DNA of 64,000 bases, from the NCBI GenBank assembly GCA_963745175.1, contig CAVUWK010000004.1, forward strand, positions 248,001-312,000. Direction: 5' to 3'. Of this stretch, positions 53,424 through 62,863 are shown piece by piece. Origin of the DNA: Bog-473 sp963745175. Lineage in GTDB: Bacteria; Actinomycetota; Acidimicrobiia; Acidimicrobiales; RAAP-2. The notes beneath the pieces are model-generated. The model saw only the letters and a list, made by a program, of their open reading frames with translations, was not told the origin of the DNA and ran no database searches. A program made the translations under genes and the position numbers. Positions within the stretch are counted from its first letter, which is position 1; each line of letters starts with the position of its first letter.

Positions 53424-54964
53424 CGCACTCCCTCCCGTTCCTGACCCTGCTGATCCTGCTGCCGGCCATCGGGGCCGGCGCGCTCGGCCTGCTCAGCCTC
53501 GACCGGACGCTGCAGCGGGAGATCCCCTACGTCGCGGCCCTGATCGTCTCGCTGGTGACGGCCGTCATCGCCGTCCTGGCCCTCATCACCATGAAGGTGC
53601 ACGACGGCGGCTTCCAGCTGGTCTCGAACCACGAGTACACCGGCAGCAGCCTCGGGGTGCACTGGTACCTCGGCATCGACGGCATCTCCATCTTCCTGGT
53701 GCTCCTGACCGCGCTGCTCTTCCCGCTGGCCATCATCCTCGGGCGCAACCGCCAGAACACCCGGGCCTACTTCGCCTGGATCCTGTTGCTCGAGGCGTCG
53801 GTGATGGGGAGCTTCCTCTCGCTCGACCTCATCGTGTTCTTCTTCATGTTCGAGCTCACGCTGGTGCCCTCGTACTTCATCATCGCCGGGTGGGGACACC
53901 AACGTCGCGCCTACGCGGCCATCAAGTTCTTCCTCTACACCTTCCTCGGCTCGGCCTTCCTCCTGGTCGGGATCCTGGCCCTGGCGTTCATCCACCAGTC
54001 CCAGTACCACTACCTCACCTTCGAGCTCGGGCCGCTCATGCAGACGCATCTGTCGTCGACGACGGGGATCCTCCTGTTCCTCGCCTTCACGTCGGCCTTC
54101 GCGGTCAAGGCGCCCCTGTTCCCGCTGCACACCTGGTCCCCCGACGCGTACACCGAAGCCCCCGAAGAGGGCTCGGTGCTGCTCGCCGGCGTGCTGGCCA
54201 AACTGGGCACCTACGGCATCATCCGTTTCGACCTGAGCCTGTTCCCCCAGGCCACCCGCACGCTCGCCCCCCTGCTCCTCACGCTGGCCGTGATCGGCAT
54301 CGTCTACGGCGCCATCGTCGCCTGTGCCCAGCGCGACATGAAGCGTCTCGTGGCCTACTCGTCCCTGGCCCAGATCGGCTTCATCGCGCTGGGGACGATC
54401 GCGCTGAGCACACAGGGGCTCGCCGGCGGCGTGCTGCTCATGCTCAACCACGGCCTCATCGTGGCGGCGCTGTTCATCCTCATCGGCTTCATCTACCAGC
54501 GCCGGGGCACCTGGCAGACGGGCGAGCTGCGCGGGCTCCAGAAGGCGGCGCCCGTGATGGCGGCCGTCTTCACCGTGGCCATGCTGGCCTCCATCGGCGT
54601 GCCCGGCCTCAACGGGTTCGTGAGCGAGTTCCTGGTCCTCTCGGGCACCTTCATCACGCACCGCTGGTGGGCCGTCGTCGCCGTCCTCGGCGTGATCGTG
54701 GCCGCCGTCTATCTGCTCTGGGCCTACCAGCAGGTCTTCCACGGCGAGCCACGGGAGGCCGACGAGAAGACGCGTGACCTCGTGCTCCTCGAACGCCTCG
54801 TGATGGCGCCCCTCATCATCCTGATCGTGTTCCTGGGCGTCTATCCCAAGCCGGTCCTGGACCGCATCAACCCCTCGGTCAACCAGCTCATCGCCCACGT
54901 CGAGTCCAAGACCGGCCACGCCGAGCCGTCGGTGGCGGTCCGGGGCGTGGAGGGAACCAAGTGA
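53420..54964 (+). CDS. nuoM: NADH-quinone oxidoreductase subunit M
   Basis: 514-residue antiporter-like subunit with about 14 helices. The conserved Glu is in FFFMFELTLVPSYFIIAGWG, the channel Lys in FAVKAPLFPLHTWSPDAYTEAPEEGSVLLAGVLAKLGTYG, and KRLVAYSSLAQIGFI follows. Length is normal for E. coli-like NuoM (509). ATG 53420 overlaps nuoL; GTGA overlap with nuoN at 54961. Confidence 0.95.
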   Translation: MTHSLPFLTLLILLPAIGAGALGLLSLDRTLQREIPYVAALIVSLVTAVIAVLALITMKVHDGGFQLVSNHEYTGSSLGVHWYLGIDGISIFLVLLTALLFPLAIILGRNRQNTRAYFAWILLLEASVMGSFLSLDLIVFFFMFELTLVPSYFIIAGWGHQRRAYAAIKFFLYTFLGSAFLLVGILALAFIHQSQYHYLTFELGPLMQTHLSSTTGILLFLAFTSAFAVKAPLFPLHTWSPDAYTEAPEEGSVLLAGVLAKLGTYGIIRFDLSLFPQATRTLAPLLLTLAVIGIVYGAIVACAQRDMKRLVAYSSLAQIGFIALGTIALSTQGLAGGVLLMLNHGLIVAALFILIGFIYQRRGTWQTGELRGLQKAAPVMAAVFTVAMLASIGVPGLNGFVSEFLVLSGTFITHRWWAVVAVLGVIVAAVYLLWAYQQVFHGEPREADEKTRDLVLLERLVMAPLIILIVFLGVYPKPVLDRINPSVNQLIAHVESKTGHAEPSVAVRGVEGTK

Positions 54965-56688
54965 TCGCGTCGCTGCTCGCTACCACGCACGCCGCCACGC
55001 ACGCGGCGTCGAACACGATCGCGGTGCCGTCCATCCGCTGGCTCGCCATCCTGCCGCCCATCATCATGATCGGCGGCGCCGTCGTGCTCCTCGGTCTGGC
55101 CTCGCTGGTCCGCGGCCCGCTGCGGGTGCGGGTGAGCACCATCGCCACGGTCATCATCTCCGGTGGCGCGCTGGGCGTGGCGCTCTGGCAGTGGTCGGAC
55201 GTGCAGCAGCACGGGGCGCACACCTACGTGAAGCAGGCGGTCGTCATGGACGGCTTCAGCGTGCTGGTGGTGATGCTGGTCGCGATCGCCATGTTGCTCA
55301 GCGCGCTGGTGGCGGACGGCTACCTGCGCCGAGAGGGCATGCAGGGGGCGGAGTTCCACGTGCTGGCCATGGTGTCCGCCTCCGGCGCCATGTTGATGGC
55401 CATGGCCAACGATCTCATCATCATCTTCCTCGGCCTCGAGATCCTCTCCATCGCCCTCTACGTGCTGACCGCGTTCAACTACAAGCGGGCGGCGTCGGGC
55501 GAGGCGGCGCTCAAGTACTTCATTCTGGGCAGCTTCTCGTCGGCCATCTTCGTCTACGGCATCGCGCTCACGTACGGCGCCACCGGCTCGACGAATCTGA
55601 CCCAGATCTCGGACTTCCTGTCCAAGAACGTCGTCCTGACCAACGGCCTGCTGCTGGCCGGGCTGGCCCTGATGCTCGTCGGCTTCGCCTTCAAGGTGGC
55701 GGCGGTGCCCTTCCACATGTGGACGCCCGACGTGTACCAGGGCGCGCCCTCACCCGTGACCGGGTTCATGGCGGCCGTGGCCAAGGCGGGCGCGTTCGCG
55801 GCCATGCTCCGGGTCCTCTTCTCGTCGTTCGGCGTGATCTCGACCGATTGGCGCCCCATCGTCTACGGGCTGGCGGTGCTCTCGCTCGTGCTGGGCGCCT
55901 TCGTGGCCCTGCGCCAGCGCGACGTGAAGCGGATGCTGGCCTACTCCTCCATCAACCATGCCGGGTTCATCCTCCTGGGTGTGACGGCCGGCACCGCCCG
56001 CGGCGCCAGCTCGTCGCTCTACTACCTCTTCGCCTACATGTTCATGGTGATCGGCAGCTTCGCCATCGTGACCGTGCTCGGGCGCGAGGGCGACACGGAC
56101 CACGACCTGTCCCGCTACCGCGGCCTGGCCGGCCGCCAGCCGGTCCTGGCGCTGGCCCTGGCCGTCCTGCTCCTGGCCCAGGCCGGCGCGCCCTTCACCA
56201 CCGGCCTGTGGGCCAAGTTGCAGGTGGTCTTCGCCGCCATCTCGGCGGGCGAGGTGCCGTTGGGCGCGATCGCCATGGTCACGGCGGTCGTCGCGGCCTA
56301 CTTCTACCTGCGGGTGGCCGTGCTGATGTACGCCGGCGGTGGCCTCGGCGAGCCCGAAGGCGGGACGGGCGGCTCGGCCGAGCTCGGCGCAGAGGGCGAG
56401 ATGACCGGCGGCGGCACGATCGTGGCGATGGCCGACGGGAGCCGCCCGGCCGATGGGCTCGAGTGGGCCACCCCGGCAGCAGCGGCGGCCTCGGTGACCA
56501 CGCTCAACGAGCAGATCCTCCTGGGGGACGAGGAGGCCGAGGACGAGGCGCCCGAGCGGGTGCCGGTTCCGGCGCTCAGCGGGCTGGCCATCGCGCTGTG
56601 CACGGGGGTGACCGTGCTCTTCGGCGTCTGGCCCCAGCCGCTCATCGACTTCGCCAACCACGCCACCCTGCTGTTCCTGCCCAAGTAG
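54961..56688 (+). CDS. nuoN: NADH-quinone oxidoreductase subunit N with hydrophilic insertion
   Basis: 575-residue third antiporter-like subunit (485 in E. coli). Conserved Glu in FLGLEILSIALYVLTAFNY, Lys in GFAFKVAAVPFHMWTPDVYQGAPSPVTGFMAAVAKAGAF, and KRMLAYSSINHAGFILLG. Between the last two helices, residues about 457-540 form a Gly/Glu/Ala-rich, helix-free stretch (GGLGEPEGGTGGSAELGAEGE, LGDEEAEDEAPERVP) before VPALSGLAIALCTGVTVLFGVWPQPL. It is the last nuo gene; the opposite-strand DUF2252 gene ends 18 bases later. Confidence 0.93.
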   Translation: MIASLLATTHAATHAASNTIAVPSIRWLAILPPIIMIGGAVVLLGLASLVRGPLRVRVSTIATVIISGGALGVALWQWSDVQQHGAHTYVKQAVVMDGFSVLVVMLVAIAMLLSALVADGYLRREGMQGAEFHVLAMVSASGAMLMAMANDLIIIFLGLEILSIALYVLTAFNYKRAASGEAALKYFILGSFSSAIFVYGIALTYGATGSTNLTQISDFLSKNVVLTNGLLLAGLALMLVGFAFKVAAVPFHMWTPDVYQGAPSPVTGFMAAVAKAGAFAAMLRVLFSSFGVISTDWRPIVYGLAVLSLVLGAFVALRQRDVKRMLAYSSINHAGFILLGVTAGTARGASSSLYYLFAYMFMVIGSFAIVTVLGREGDTDHDLSRYRGLAGRQPVLALALAVLLLAQAGAPFTTGLWAKLQVVFAAISAGEVPLGAIAMVTAVVAAYFYLRVAVLMYAGGGLGEPEGGTGGSAELGAEGEMTGGGTIVAMADGSRPADGLEWATPAAAAASVTTLNEQILLGDEEAEDEAPERVPVPALSGLAIALCTGVTVLFGVWPQPLIDFANHATLLFLPK

Positions 56689-56706
56689 GGCGCCCAAAAA
56701 GGGAAC

Positions 56707-58105
56707 TCAGTCCGGGATGCTCTCGGCCTTGCCCCGCCGGATGGCGGCGATCAGGGACGCGTGGTCCCGCTCGTTCTGGTCGGCGTAGCGACGGGCGAAC
56801 TTGCACATGGCCCTGGTGAAGTCGTCGTTCTTTCCCATGTAGGCGTCCATGACTTCAGGGTCGCCCGAGCGGGCGTGCGCCCGGGCCAGTGAGTTGCCGC
56901 AGGCGATGCCGAAGTCCGCCAGGACGGGCGCGATGAGGTCGGTGGTGGGGATCAGCTTCATGTCGCGGAACTGACGGACGTAGAAGTCGCGGTCACCCAG
57001 TGAGCCCCAGCCCACGAAGATGTCGGTGGCGCTCTGCACCATGCGCTTGCCCGCAATGACCCGGGCCCCGTGGTTGTCGTGCCCGCTCGAGTACGTGTAG
57101 GACTCGTAGACGGAGGGCCCGGCCTGCTTGCACTGCAGGAACAGCGGGTCGCCCGTTGCGCTCCCCTCGAGCAGCACGAGATACACCACCATGCCGACGC
57201 TGCCGACGCCCACCACCTGGCGGACGACGTCCACCGCGGTGAAGCGGTCGAACAGCCTCCGGCGGTCCTCCTGGAGGGTCAGGCGGTACTCGCCCAGCAG
57301 TCCCTCGACGATGTCGCCTTGTTCGTCGTCGTCGAGTGTCACCCGCAGCGGGGGGTCGGGGATGATGCGCGGCCGCCCCTGCCTCGTGGTGGTGAGCTTG
57401 GCGAACGCGCCACGGCTCGTGCGCGTCTTCTTGCCCCTCTCGATCCCCACCTTCACCTGGCCGCGGTCGGCCGGTTCGAAGTAGTCGATGAACTGGTCGA
57501 AGCGCGTGCCCTCGTACCAGATGTCGAGGATCGGCAACGTGGCGTAGTACCGCATCCGGTTGCGGTAGGCGTCGACCGTCGCCGCCACCGCGGCATCTGC
57601 TCTGTTGGGCTTCACCCCGTTCTCCCGGGCGGCCACCACCAGGCTGGCGGCGAGGCGGGCGACATCCCACTCGAACGGCCCCGGCAGCGTCTCGTCGAAG
57701 TCGCGCAGATCGAAGTTGAGGTTGCGCTCCGGCGTGGCCCAGAGCCCGAAATTCAGGACATGGGCGTCACCGCAGAGCTGCACCTCGATGCGGCTGTGCG
57801 CGGCGGGAGGCGAGGTCGGCCGCCATGACGGCGGCCGCGCCGCGGTAGAAGTTCCACGGCGAGAGCGACATGCGCTTGTGCCGGAGCGGGGCCAGCTCGG
57901 GCAACCGCAGGTCGTTCTGCGCCAGGAGCGTGTCGATGGGATCGTGCCCGCGGGCTCGCTCGTCCCACTCGCCCAGATCGGCCCGCGGTGAGAGCACCCG
58001 CGCCTGGCGTCCCATCTCGCGGCGCTCGGCGGCAGTGGCCGCGAGGTCGTGCTTCGCGGCCACGGGCGTTGCTGCCGCACGGCGGGAGTTGTCCACGGCG
58101 TTCAT
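56707..58105 (-). CDS. DUF2252-family protein (frame break near 57805)
   Basis: About 465 residues after removing one base. Starts MNAVDNSRRAAATPVAAKHDLAATAAERREMG, then RHKRMSLSPWNFYRGAAAVMAADLAS; the frame changes in a CCC run and continues IEVQLCGDAHVLNFGLWATPERNLNFDLRDFDETLPGPFEWDVARLAASLVVAAR. The C-terminal part has RDFYVRQFRDMKLIPTTDL and ends with charged helices. DUF2252 proteins have a remote protein-kinase/APH-like fold with unknown function. ATG 58105 has a GAGAGGG site. It is convergent with nuoN and divergent from the Thr-rich membrane protein. Confidence 0.8.
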
Positions 58106-58266
58106 CCCTCTCTGTCCCGGCTCGGCGCCTATCTTTGCCCAGGTCGGCCCGCCTGTGGACACGCGGCCCCGAAGGGGCCCCAGCCGGGGCCCGTAAGCTG
58201 GTCGGGTTGACGCTGTTTTCTCTGCGGGGACCACCGGCACGCCGGCGGGACGAGGAACGGACCGAC

Positions 58267-58818
58267 ATGAACGACGAAGCGGCCGAGCCCGGCCCGGCTG
58301 ACGCGGGACCGGGTGACACCGGACCGGTAGGGCAGCTCATCCACGACGAGTTCGGCGGGGCGGTGACGGCGCCACCGCGCTCCCACCGCGCCGGCATGTT
58401 GGCCGGGCTGGCCGTGGTCGGCCTGCTCCTGGCGGTGCTGGTGCTCGTCGCACCCGGTGGATCAAAGCCGGGGCTTCCCGCCCGCAGCGCGCACGCCCTG
58501 GGGCCCGTGACCACGGTCGTCCGGACCGACGCGACGACCACGACGGTTGCCGCTGCCGCGCCATCCACCACCACGTCGACCGCACCCGCTGCCGTGACGA
58601 CCAAGACCGGGGCGGGCCAGCACATCCCCTCCGTTTCGACCGCGGCGACCGTCGTGGCTGCCCCCACCACCGTGGCGCCGACCACCACCACGACGAAGCC
58701 ACCCTCGACCACGACGAGCACCACGACGACGGTGCCACCACCGCCCACCACGACAACGACGACGGTGCCACCGCCGACCACCACCACGACGTCGTGCATC
58801 CTGATCATCTGCGGTTAG
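58267..58818 (+). CDS. Membrane-anchored Thr-rich protein
   Basis: 183-residue protein: cytoplasmic acidic N-terminus (MNDEAAEPGPADAGPGDTGP), one membrane helix (MLAGLAVVGLLLAVLVLVAP, about 44-63) and an extracellular Thr/Pro/Ala-rich stalk to the end, closing with SCILIICG, a short hydrophobic Cys-containing tag. It has no recognisable domain and may be O-mannosylated. ATG 58267 is used; the frame extends upstream without protein-like features. Its wall-directed tail resembles the stalk of the protein at 3377 only in composition. Confidence 0.6.
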   Translation: MNDEAAEPGPADAGPGDTGPVGQLIHDEFGGAVTAPPRSHRAGMLAGLAVVGLLLAVLVLVAPGGSKPGLPARSAHALGPVTTVVRTDATTTTVAAAAPSTTTSTAPAAVTTKTGAGQHIPSVSTAATVVAAPTTVAPTTTTTKPPSTTTSTTTTVPPPPTTTTTTVPPPTTTTTSCILIICG

Positions 58819-58828
58819 AGGCGGGCGT

Positions 58829-58844
58829 CGCGCTCGGGAGCGCG
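58829..58844. terminator. Hairpin after the Thr-rich gene
   Basis: Stem CGCGCT/AGCGCG, 6 perfect pairs around CGGG, 11 bases after the stop codon at 58816. No T tract; position suggests the end of the Thr-rich transcript. Confidence 0.4.
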
Positions 58845-58880
58845 GTAAGGGCAGGGTGACTCCCAGACGATCCTCGATCA

Positions 58881-58908
58881 CCCCGCCCTCGGATCGATTG
58901 TGGCGGGG
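58881..58908. terminator. Hairpin facing the zinc-ribbon/MprF-like operon end
   Basis: Stem CCCCGCC/GGCGGGG, 7 perfect pairs, with a 14-base loop, between the two converging transcripts. Could end the opposite-strand transcript that stops coding at 58994. The rest of 58819-58993 holds no gene. Confidence 0.3.
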
Positions 58909-58993
58909 AGGTCGGACCGCGAGTAGAGCCGTTCGACACGACCTCGTCAACGCACCGACAACCGCGGGTGCGTCCTCGTCACAGGCGTCCTCG

Positions 58994-59128
58994 TCAGAGA
59001 TGGTGGGGCGGGCGATCGCGCCGCTGTTCCTCGGCCCAGCACCGGTCGCATCCCTCGCAGGGACCGCTGTCGCCGCGGGCCGCATGCACACCGGGATGCC
59101 CGCAGCGCGGGCAGCGGGGCTCGCTCAC
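58994..59128 (-). CDS. Small zinc-ribbon protein coupled to the MprF-like gene
   Basis: 44-residue protein. GTG at 59128-59126 overlaps the TGA of the MprF-like gene (GTGA), so it is probably translated by ribosomes finishing that gene. The sequence opens SEPRCPRCGHPG, then GPCEGCDRCWAEEQRR: two CxxC pairs and one further Cys, a zinc-ribbon or rubredoxin-like knuckle. Short and without known homology, so function is unknown; the overlap and Cys spacing are what speak for it being real. Confidence 0.55.
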   Translation of the reverse strand: MSEPRCPRCGHPGVHAARGDSGPCEGCDRCWAEEQRRDRPPHHL

Positions 59129-62100
59129 ACCCGGGGCCCGGCCGTCCCGGCCTCCTGCCGGCTGGGCGCCCCGTTGCCGGCGTGCTCCTGCGCGGCGAGG
59201 ACCTCTTCGGGGAGGGCCGGACCCGAGCGCTTGACGCTGCTCGTCGTGAGGAGGCGGCCGATCACCGGGACCTCGGTCAGAGACTCGGCCCGCATGATCT
59301 GCACGACGACGGGCACGAACTGCTCGGCCGAGTCGAAGACGATGTAGCGCGGCAGCCACCTCGGCTCGTACTTGGCGTTGAACCGCCATAGCGTCTCTAT
59401 CTGGAGTACGCCGGAGAGCCGGCGCAGCGCCCAGCGCTCCACGCGCTGGGTCACGCCGTCGCCCGTGTCGCCCTCGAGGACCGACCGCAGGGCGGCGAAG
59501 TTCAGGCTGAGTCCCTTCATGCCCATCTCCTTGAGGCGCTCGATGGTCGAGCACAGGGCGAAGTCGAGTAACCCGTTGGGATGGTCGCCCGGGTCGCGGC
59601 GCATGAGGTCCAGCGAGTAGCCGCCGATGGCGGGCGAGGGCACGAACTGGCACATGGCGACGGGCGCGCCGTCGGGGCCCTCGACGAGCGTGAGCAACAG
59701 TCCGGTGTCGCGCCGGTCGAAGAGGCGTCCCAGCATCATGGAGAAACCTCGCTCCTGCTCGCCCCGACGGCTCTTGGCCATCAGCTCCGCCATGCGGGCG
59801 GCGTCGGCCGGGTCGAGACGGGCCGGGTCCAGGAAGCGAACGGTGTAGCCGTATCGGGCGACCCGGTTGACCGCCTGGCGCAACCCCTTCATCTTGCCGC
59901 CCTGCAGCGAGAACTCCCGGGGGTCCACCACCGCCTCGTCCCCGATGTAGAGGAAGCGCATGCCCGACGCCTGGTACGTCGGCAGCCACTCCTCACCGGC
60001 GCCCATCACGCCGAGGCCCCAGCCGTTGCGGTCGACGTAGCGGCGGAAGGAGTCCCAGACGTGGGCGCGCTCGGAGAACGGCCCGATGGGGTCGGGGGAG
60101 ACCAGGCAGACGCCGCCGAAGACGCCGTAGGCGACGAGCGAGTCGCGGTGGAAGAACCACTGCTTGTCGTCGCGCAACGCGAAGTAGTCGAGGGTGCCGG
60201 TGCCGTGCCGGCGCACGATGTCACGCGCCCGGAGCTCGGCGGCCCGCCGGCCCATGGCGGCGCGCCCCGACGACAGGCGGCGATCGACCACGGGCCGGGT
60301 GAGCAGGTACAGCGCCACCACGATCAGGCTGATACCGACGGCGAGCAGGCTGATGGAGGCGTAGCGATCGATGGTGGTCGGGAAGACCACCCACTGTACG
60401 CCGACGAGCCGCTCGGCGGAACCGAGGAGCACGTCGGGCCAGCCCGGGAGGGCATGGTGGTGCACGCGGCCGGCCACCTCCACGGCGACGAAGCCGCCCA
60501 GGGTCGCCACCACCCCGCCGACGGCGAGGATGACGAAGGCGGTCACGAGCGTGGCCGGCTCGGTCTGGGCCCGGAAGCGCTCGCGTTGGACGATCAGCAG
60601 CGTGAGGACCCCGGCGCAGACGAACAGCGTGATGATGTCGGCCGCGTGGACGAGGTGCAGAGCGAGCGAAGCGACGAGCAGGGTCACCGCGACGAGCCAG
60701 GAGCGGCGCTGTCCCCGTAGGACGCCGCGCGAGAGCATGATCATGCCGATGCCGGCGATGGCGGTCAGGGCCCCGGCCGCCTGGACCACGGCGACGGGCA
60801 GGTACTGGGCGATGAGATGCAGGTGCTCGCGCAGAGGGGTGGTGACCGAGGAGAGGAGGTCGATGGCCCCGGCCACGAACAGGGAGACCGCGGCCAGACG
60901 CCGGATGCGGCGCACCCGGATGCGGTCCGCCGCCACCTCGGGCGCGGGCGGCCACGATGCGCCACTGGGCCAGCCCGCGGCCAGCTCCGCGTGGACGTCG
61001 GCCGCCTTGGAACGACCCTTGACCACGGCGTCGGCCGTCACCAGCCGCTCGCCCATGGTGGCCAGCGGCAGGTCGGCCTCGGCCAGCAGCAGGCGCACGT
61101 GCAGCTCCGCCCCCGTCTCGATCTCGAGGGTCGACTCCTGGCGATGGTGCAGGAAGGTGGGGGGGAGCCCGAGGCGGCCCCGGTGCTCGTGCACGACCTC
61201 GGAGGTGGCGCCCGGGCAGGCGAAGAAGCCGGTATCGAGGTGGGTCAGCTCGGGCACCAGCGCCCCGCCGACGACGACGCCCGACGCTCCCGCCTCGACG
61301 GCGGCCCGGGTGGCGTCGAGCGCGTCCTCCCCGCCCAGCTCGAGCTGGTCGTGCGCGATCGGCCGGGTGCCCGAGGTGCTGCCGGCCCACGGTGCGGGCA
61401 GGCCCTCGCCGCCGAGGGCGCGCCAGATGCCCCGTGACGTGATGGCGACCACGACGGCCAGCACGGCGAGCAGGCCCAGGGCGATCACCGCGGTGACGAT
61501 GAAGCGGGAGGGCCAGGTGGCGTTGTACGCCCGCTGGAGTGCGATCTGCTGCCGGGGCGTGCGGAACACCCGACCCAGACCGTCGACCACGAATTCGAAG
61601 CGCAGCAACAGCGCGATGACGGCCAGCGCGAGCGGCGGCGCCCAGAGGTAGCGGCGCAGCCGCCGGTACAGCACACGCGAGGTGACGAAGCGGCGCGCCA
61701 GCCGCGGGTCGTCGAGTCGCTCCATGCCGGCCAGCCAGGGCCGGTCGTCGGTGGGCGCGGCGTCGACCGGGGTGTTGCCGTCAGGCCGGAGCGAGCCGGC
61801 GCGCACGAGCACCGTGCGTGTCCCGGCGCCGGTCTCGCATGCGAGGTCGACCCCGTCGCGCACGCTGACGCCGCGACGCTCCAGCGCCTGCACCAGCGCA
61901 GGGTCCCGCTCGGAGGGCACCATGATGACGATGACCTGGGAGTCGGCGCGGGCGGCGAAGGTACCCAGTGCGTCGGTGAGGTCCGGATGCTTGGCCACGA
62001 CGCCGGACGGATCGATCTGGCAGCCCGGTGCGACCAGCCGCCCGCACAGAATCACGACGCCGGGACCCTGCCACTCCTCGAGCCGGCGGGCGATGTCGCG

Positions 62101-62253
62101 GCAGGCGGCGCGCGAGCTGTCGGAGGGCTCCGGCGGGAGCAGCAGGTCGCCGATGACCTCCACCCGGCGACCGAGCGCCACACCCACGGTGCGATCGGTG
62201 CGGGGCGCAGCGGCCGGGGCATTCAGCACTCCCGTGTCGGCGTCGACTCCCAT
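59125..62253 (-). CDS. MprF-like lysyl/aminoacyl-transferase with extra N-terminal domain
   Basis: 1042-residue membrane protein in three parts. (1) Residues about 28-200: a metallophosphoesterase-like fold by pattern (VEVIGDLLLPP, VVILCGRLVAPG, IVIMVPSERDP), with the usual metal ligands missing. (2) Residues about 205-640: membrane helices, two before and about seven after a second soluble stretch (GEDALDATRAAVEAGASGVVVGG). (3) Residues about 660-990: DUF2156 domain as in phosphatidylglycerol lysyltransferases (YFALRDDKQWFFHRDSLVAYGVFGGVCLVSPDPIG, GGKMKGLRQAVNRVARYGY, YSLDLMRRDPGDHPNGLLDFAL). Likely transfers an amino acid from tRNA to a lipid; the N-terminal domain is not standard. ATG 62253 is inferred. 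Confidence 0.8.
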   Translation of the reverse strand: MGVDADTGVLNAPAAAPRTDRTVGVALGRRVEVIGDLLLPPEPSDSSRAACRDIARRLEEWQGPGVVILCGRLVAPGCQIDPSGVVAKHPDLTDALGTFAARADSQVIVIMVPSERDPALVQALERRGVSVRDGVDLACETGAGTRTVLVRAGSLRPDGNTPVDAAPTDDRPWLAGMERLDDPRLARRFVTSRVLYRRLRRYLWAPPLALAVIALLLRFEFVVDGLGRVFRTPRQQIALQRAYNATWPSRFIVTAVIALGLLAVLAVVVAITSRGIWRALGGEGLPAPWAGSTSGTRPIAHDQLELGGEDALDATRAAVEAGASGVVVGGALVPELTHLDTGFFACPGATSEVVHEHRGRLGLPPTFLHHRQESTLEIETGAELHVRLLLAEADLPLATMGERLVTADAVVKGRSKAADVHAELAAGWPSGASWPPAPEVAADRIRVRRIRRLAAVSLFVAGAIDLLSSVTTPLREHLHLIAQYLPVAVVQAAGALTAIAGIGMIMLSRGVLRGQRRSWLVAVTLLVASLALHLVHAADIITLFVCAGVLTLLIVQRERFRAQTEPATLVTAFVILAVGGVVATLGGFVAVEVAGRVHHHALPGWPDVLLGSAERLVGVQWVVFPTTIDRYASISLLAVGISLIVVALYLLTRPVVDRRLSSGRAAMGRRAAELRARDIVRRHGTGTLDYFALRDDKQWFFHRDSLVAYGVFGGVCLVSPDPIGPFSERAHVWDSFRRYVDRNGWGLGVMGAGEEWLPTYQASGMRFLYIGDEAVVDPREFSLQGGKMKGLRQAVNRVARYGYTVRFLDPARLDPADAARMAELMAKSRRGEQERGFSMMLGRLFDRRDTGLLLTLVEGPDGAPVAMCQFVPSPAIGGYSLDLMRRDPGDHPNGLLDFALCSTIERLKEMGMKGLSLNFAALRSVLEGDTGDGVTQRVERWALRRLSGVLQIETLWRFNAKYEPRWLPRYIVFDSAEQFVPVVVQIMRAESLTEVPVIGRLLTTSSVKRSGPALPEEVLAAQEHAGNGAPSRQEAGTAGPRV

Positions 62254-62353
62254 TCCTCGTCCATCGTGTCACCTTCCGGCCCCCTCACTCCTCCCCCCTA
62301 AGGGGGAATTGTCTCCCCGGGAGGTCGCGGGAACCCCATTAAGCTGGTCCTTC

Positions 62354-62863
62354 GTGCTCGGCACCAGGCCAGAGGGCGACCGCAGCAACTGGACGTGGCG
62401 CGCCGGGGACGGGCCCCACCCGGTGGGGCCGGCCGTCATCTTCGACATCGACGGCGTCCTCTCCGACGCGGCCGGCCGGCAGCACTTCCTCGAGCGCCGC
62501 CGGCGGGACTGGGCGTCGTTCTTCGAGGCCTGCGGCGACGACCCCGTGATCGAGGAGGTCGCCCGCCTGCTGGAGCTGCTCGACGCCTCGCTCGCCGTGA
62601 TCCTGCTCACGGGGCGACCGCACCGTGTCCGCCCGCAGACGCTGGCCTGGCTGCAGCGCTACGGGTTGCGCTGGGACCTCCTGGTCATGCGCTCACGCGG
62701 GGATTACGCCCAGGTCACCGAATTCAAGCAGTCGGTGGTCGAGGACCTGCGGGCTTACGGGTTCGACCTGCGGCTCGCCTTCGAGGACGATCCGTCGAAC
62801 CACGCCATGTACGTCGCCGCCGGCGTGCCGTGCGTCTACATCCACTCGGGCTACTACCAGTAG
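62354..62863 (+). CDS. HAD-superfamily phosphatase
   Basis: 169-residue HAD-fold protein. Motif I FDIDGVLSD (about 31-39) has both catalytic Asp; motif II is LLTGRP; motif III Lys near EFKQSVVEDL; motif IV is AFEDDPSN. The LTGRPH and polynucleotide-kinase-3'-phosphatase-like order suggest a nucleic-acid or nucleotide phosphatase, as in PNKP C-terminal domains, but small-molecule substrates are as likely. GTG 62354 is chosen; no good ribosome site. Its 3' end overlaps the Lnt-like gene by 10 bases. Confidence 0.8.
   Translation: MLGTRPEGDRSNWTWRAGDGPHPVGPAVIFDIDGVLSDAAGRQHFLERRRRDWASFFEACGDDPVIEEVARLLELLDASLAVILLTGRPHRVRPQTLAWLQRYGLRWDLLVMRSRGDYAQVTEFKQSVVEDLRAYGFDLRLAFEDDPSNHAMYVAAGVPCVYIHSGYYQ

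Noticed and set aside
57753..58808. Long valine-rich open frame antisense to the Thr-rich protein and the DUF2252 start
   Set aside because: The VVVV runs are just the reverse reading of ACC/ACG codons in the Thr stalk.
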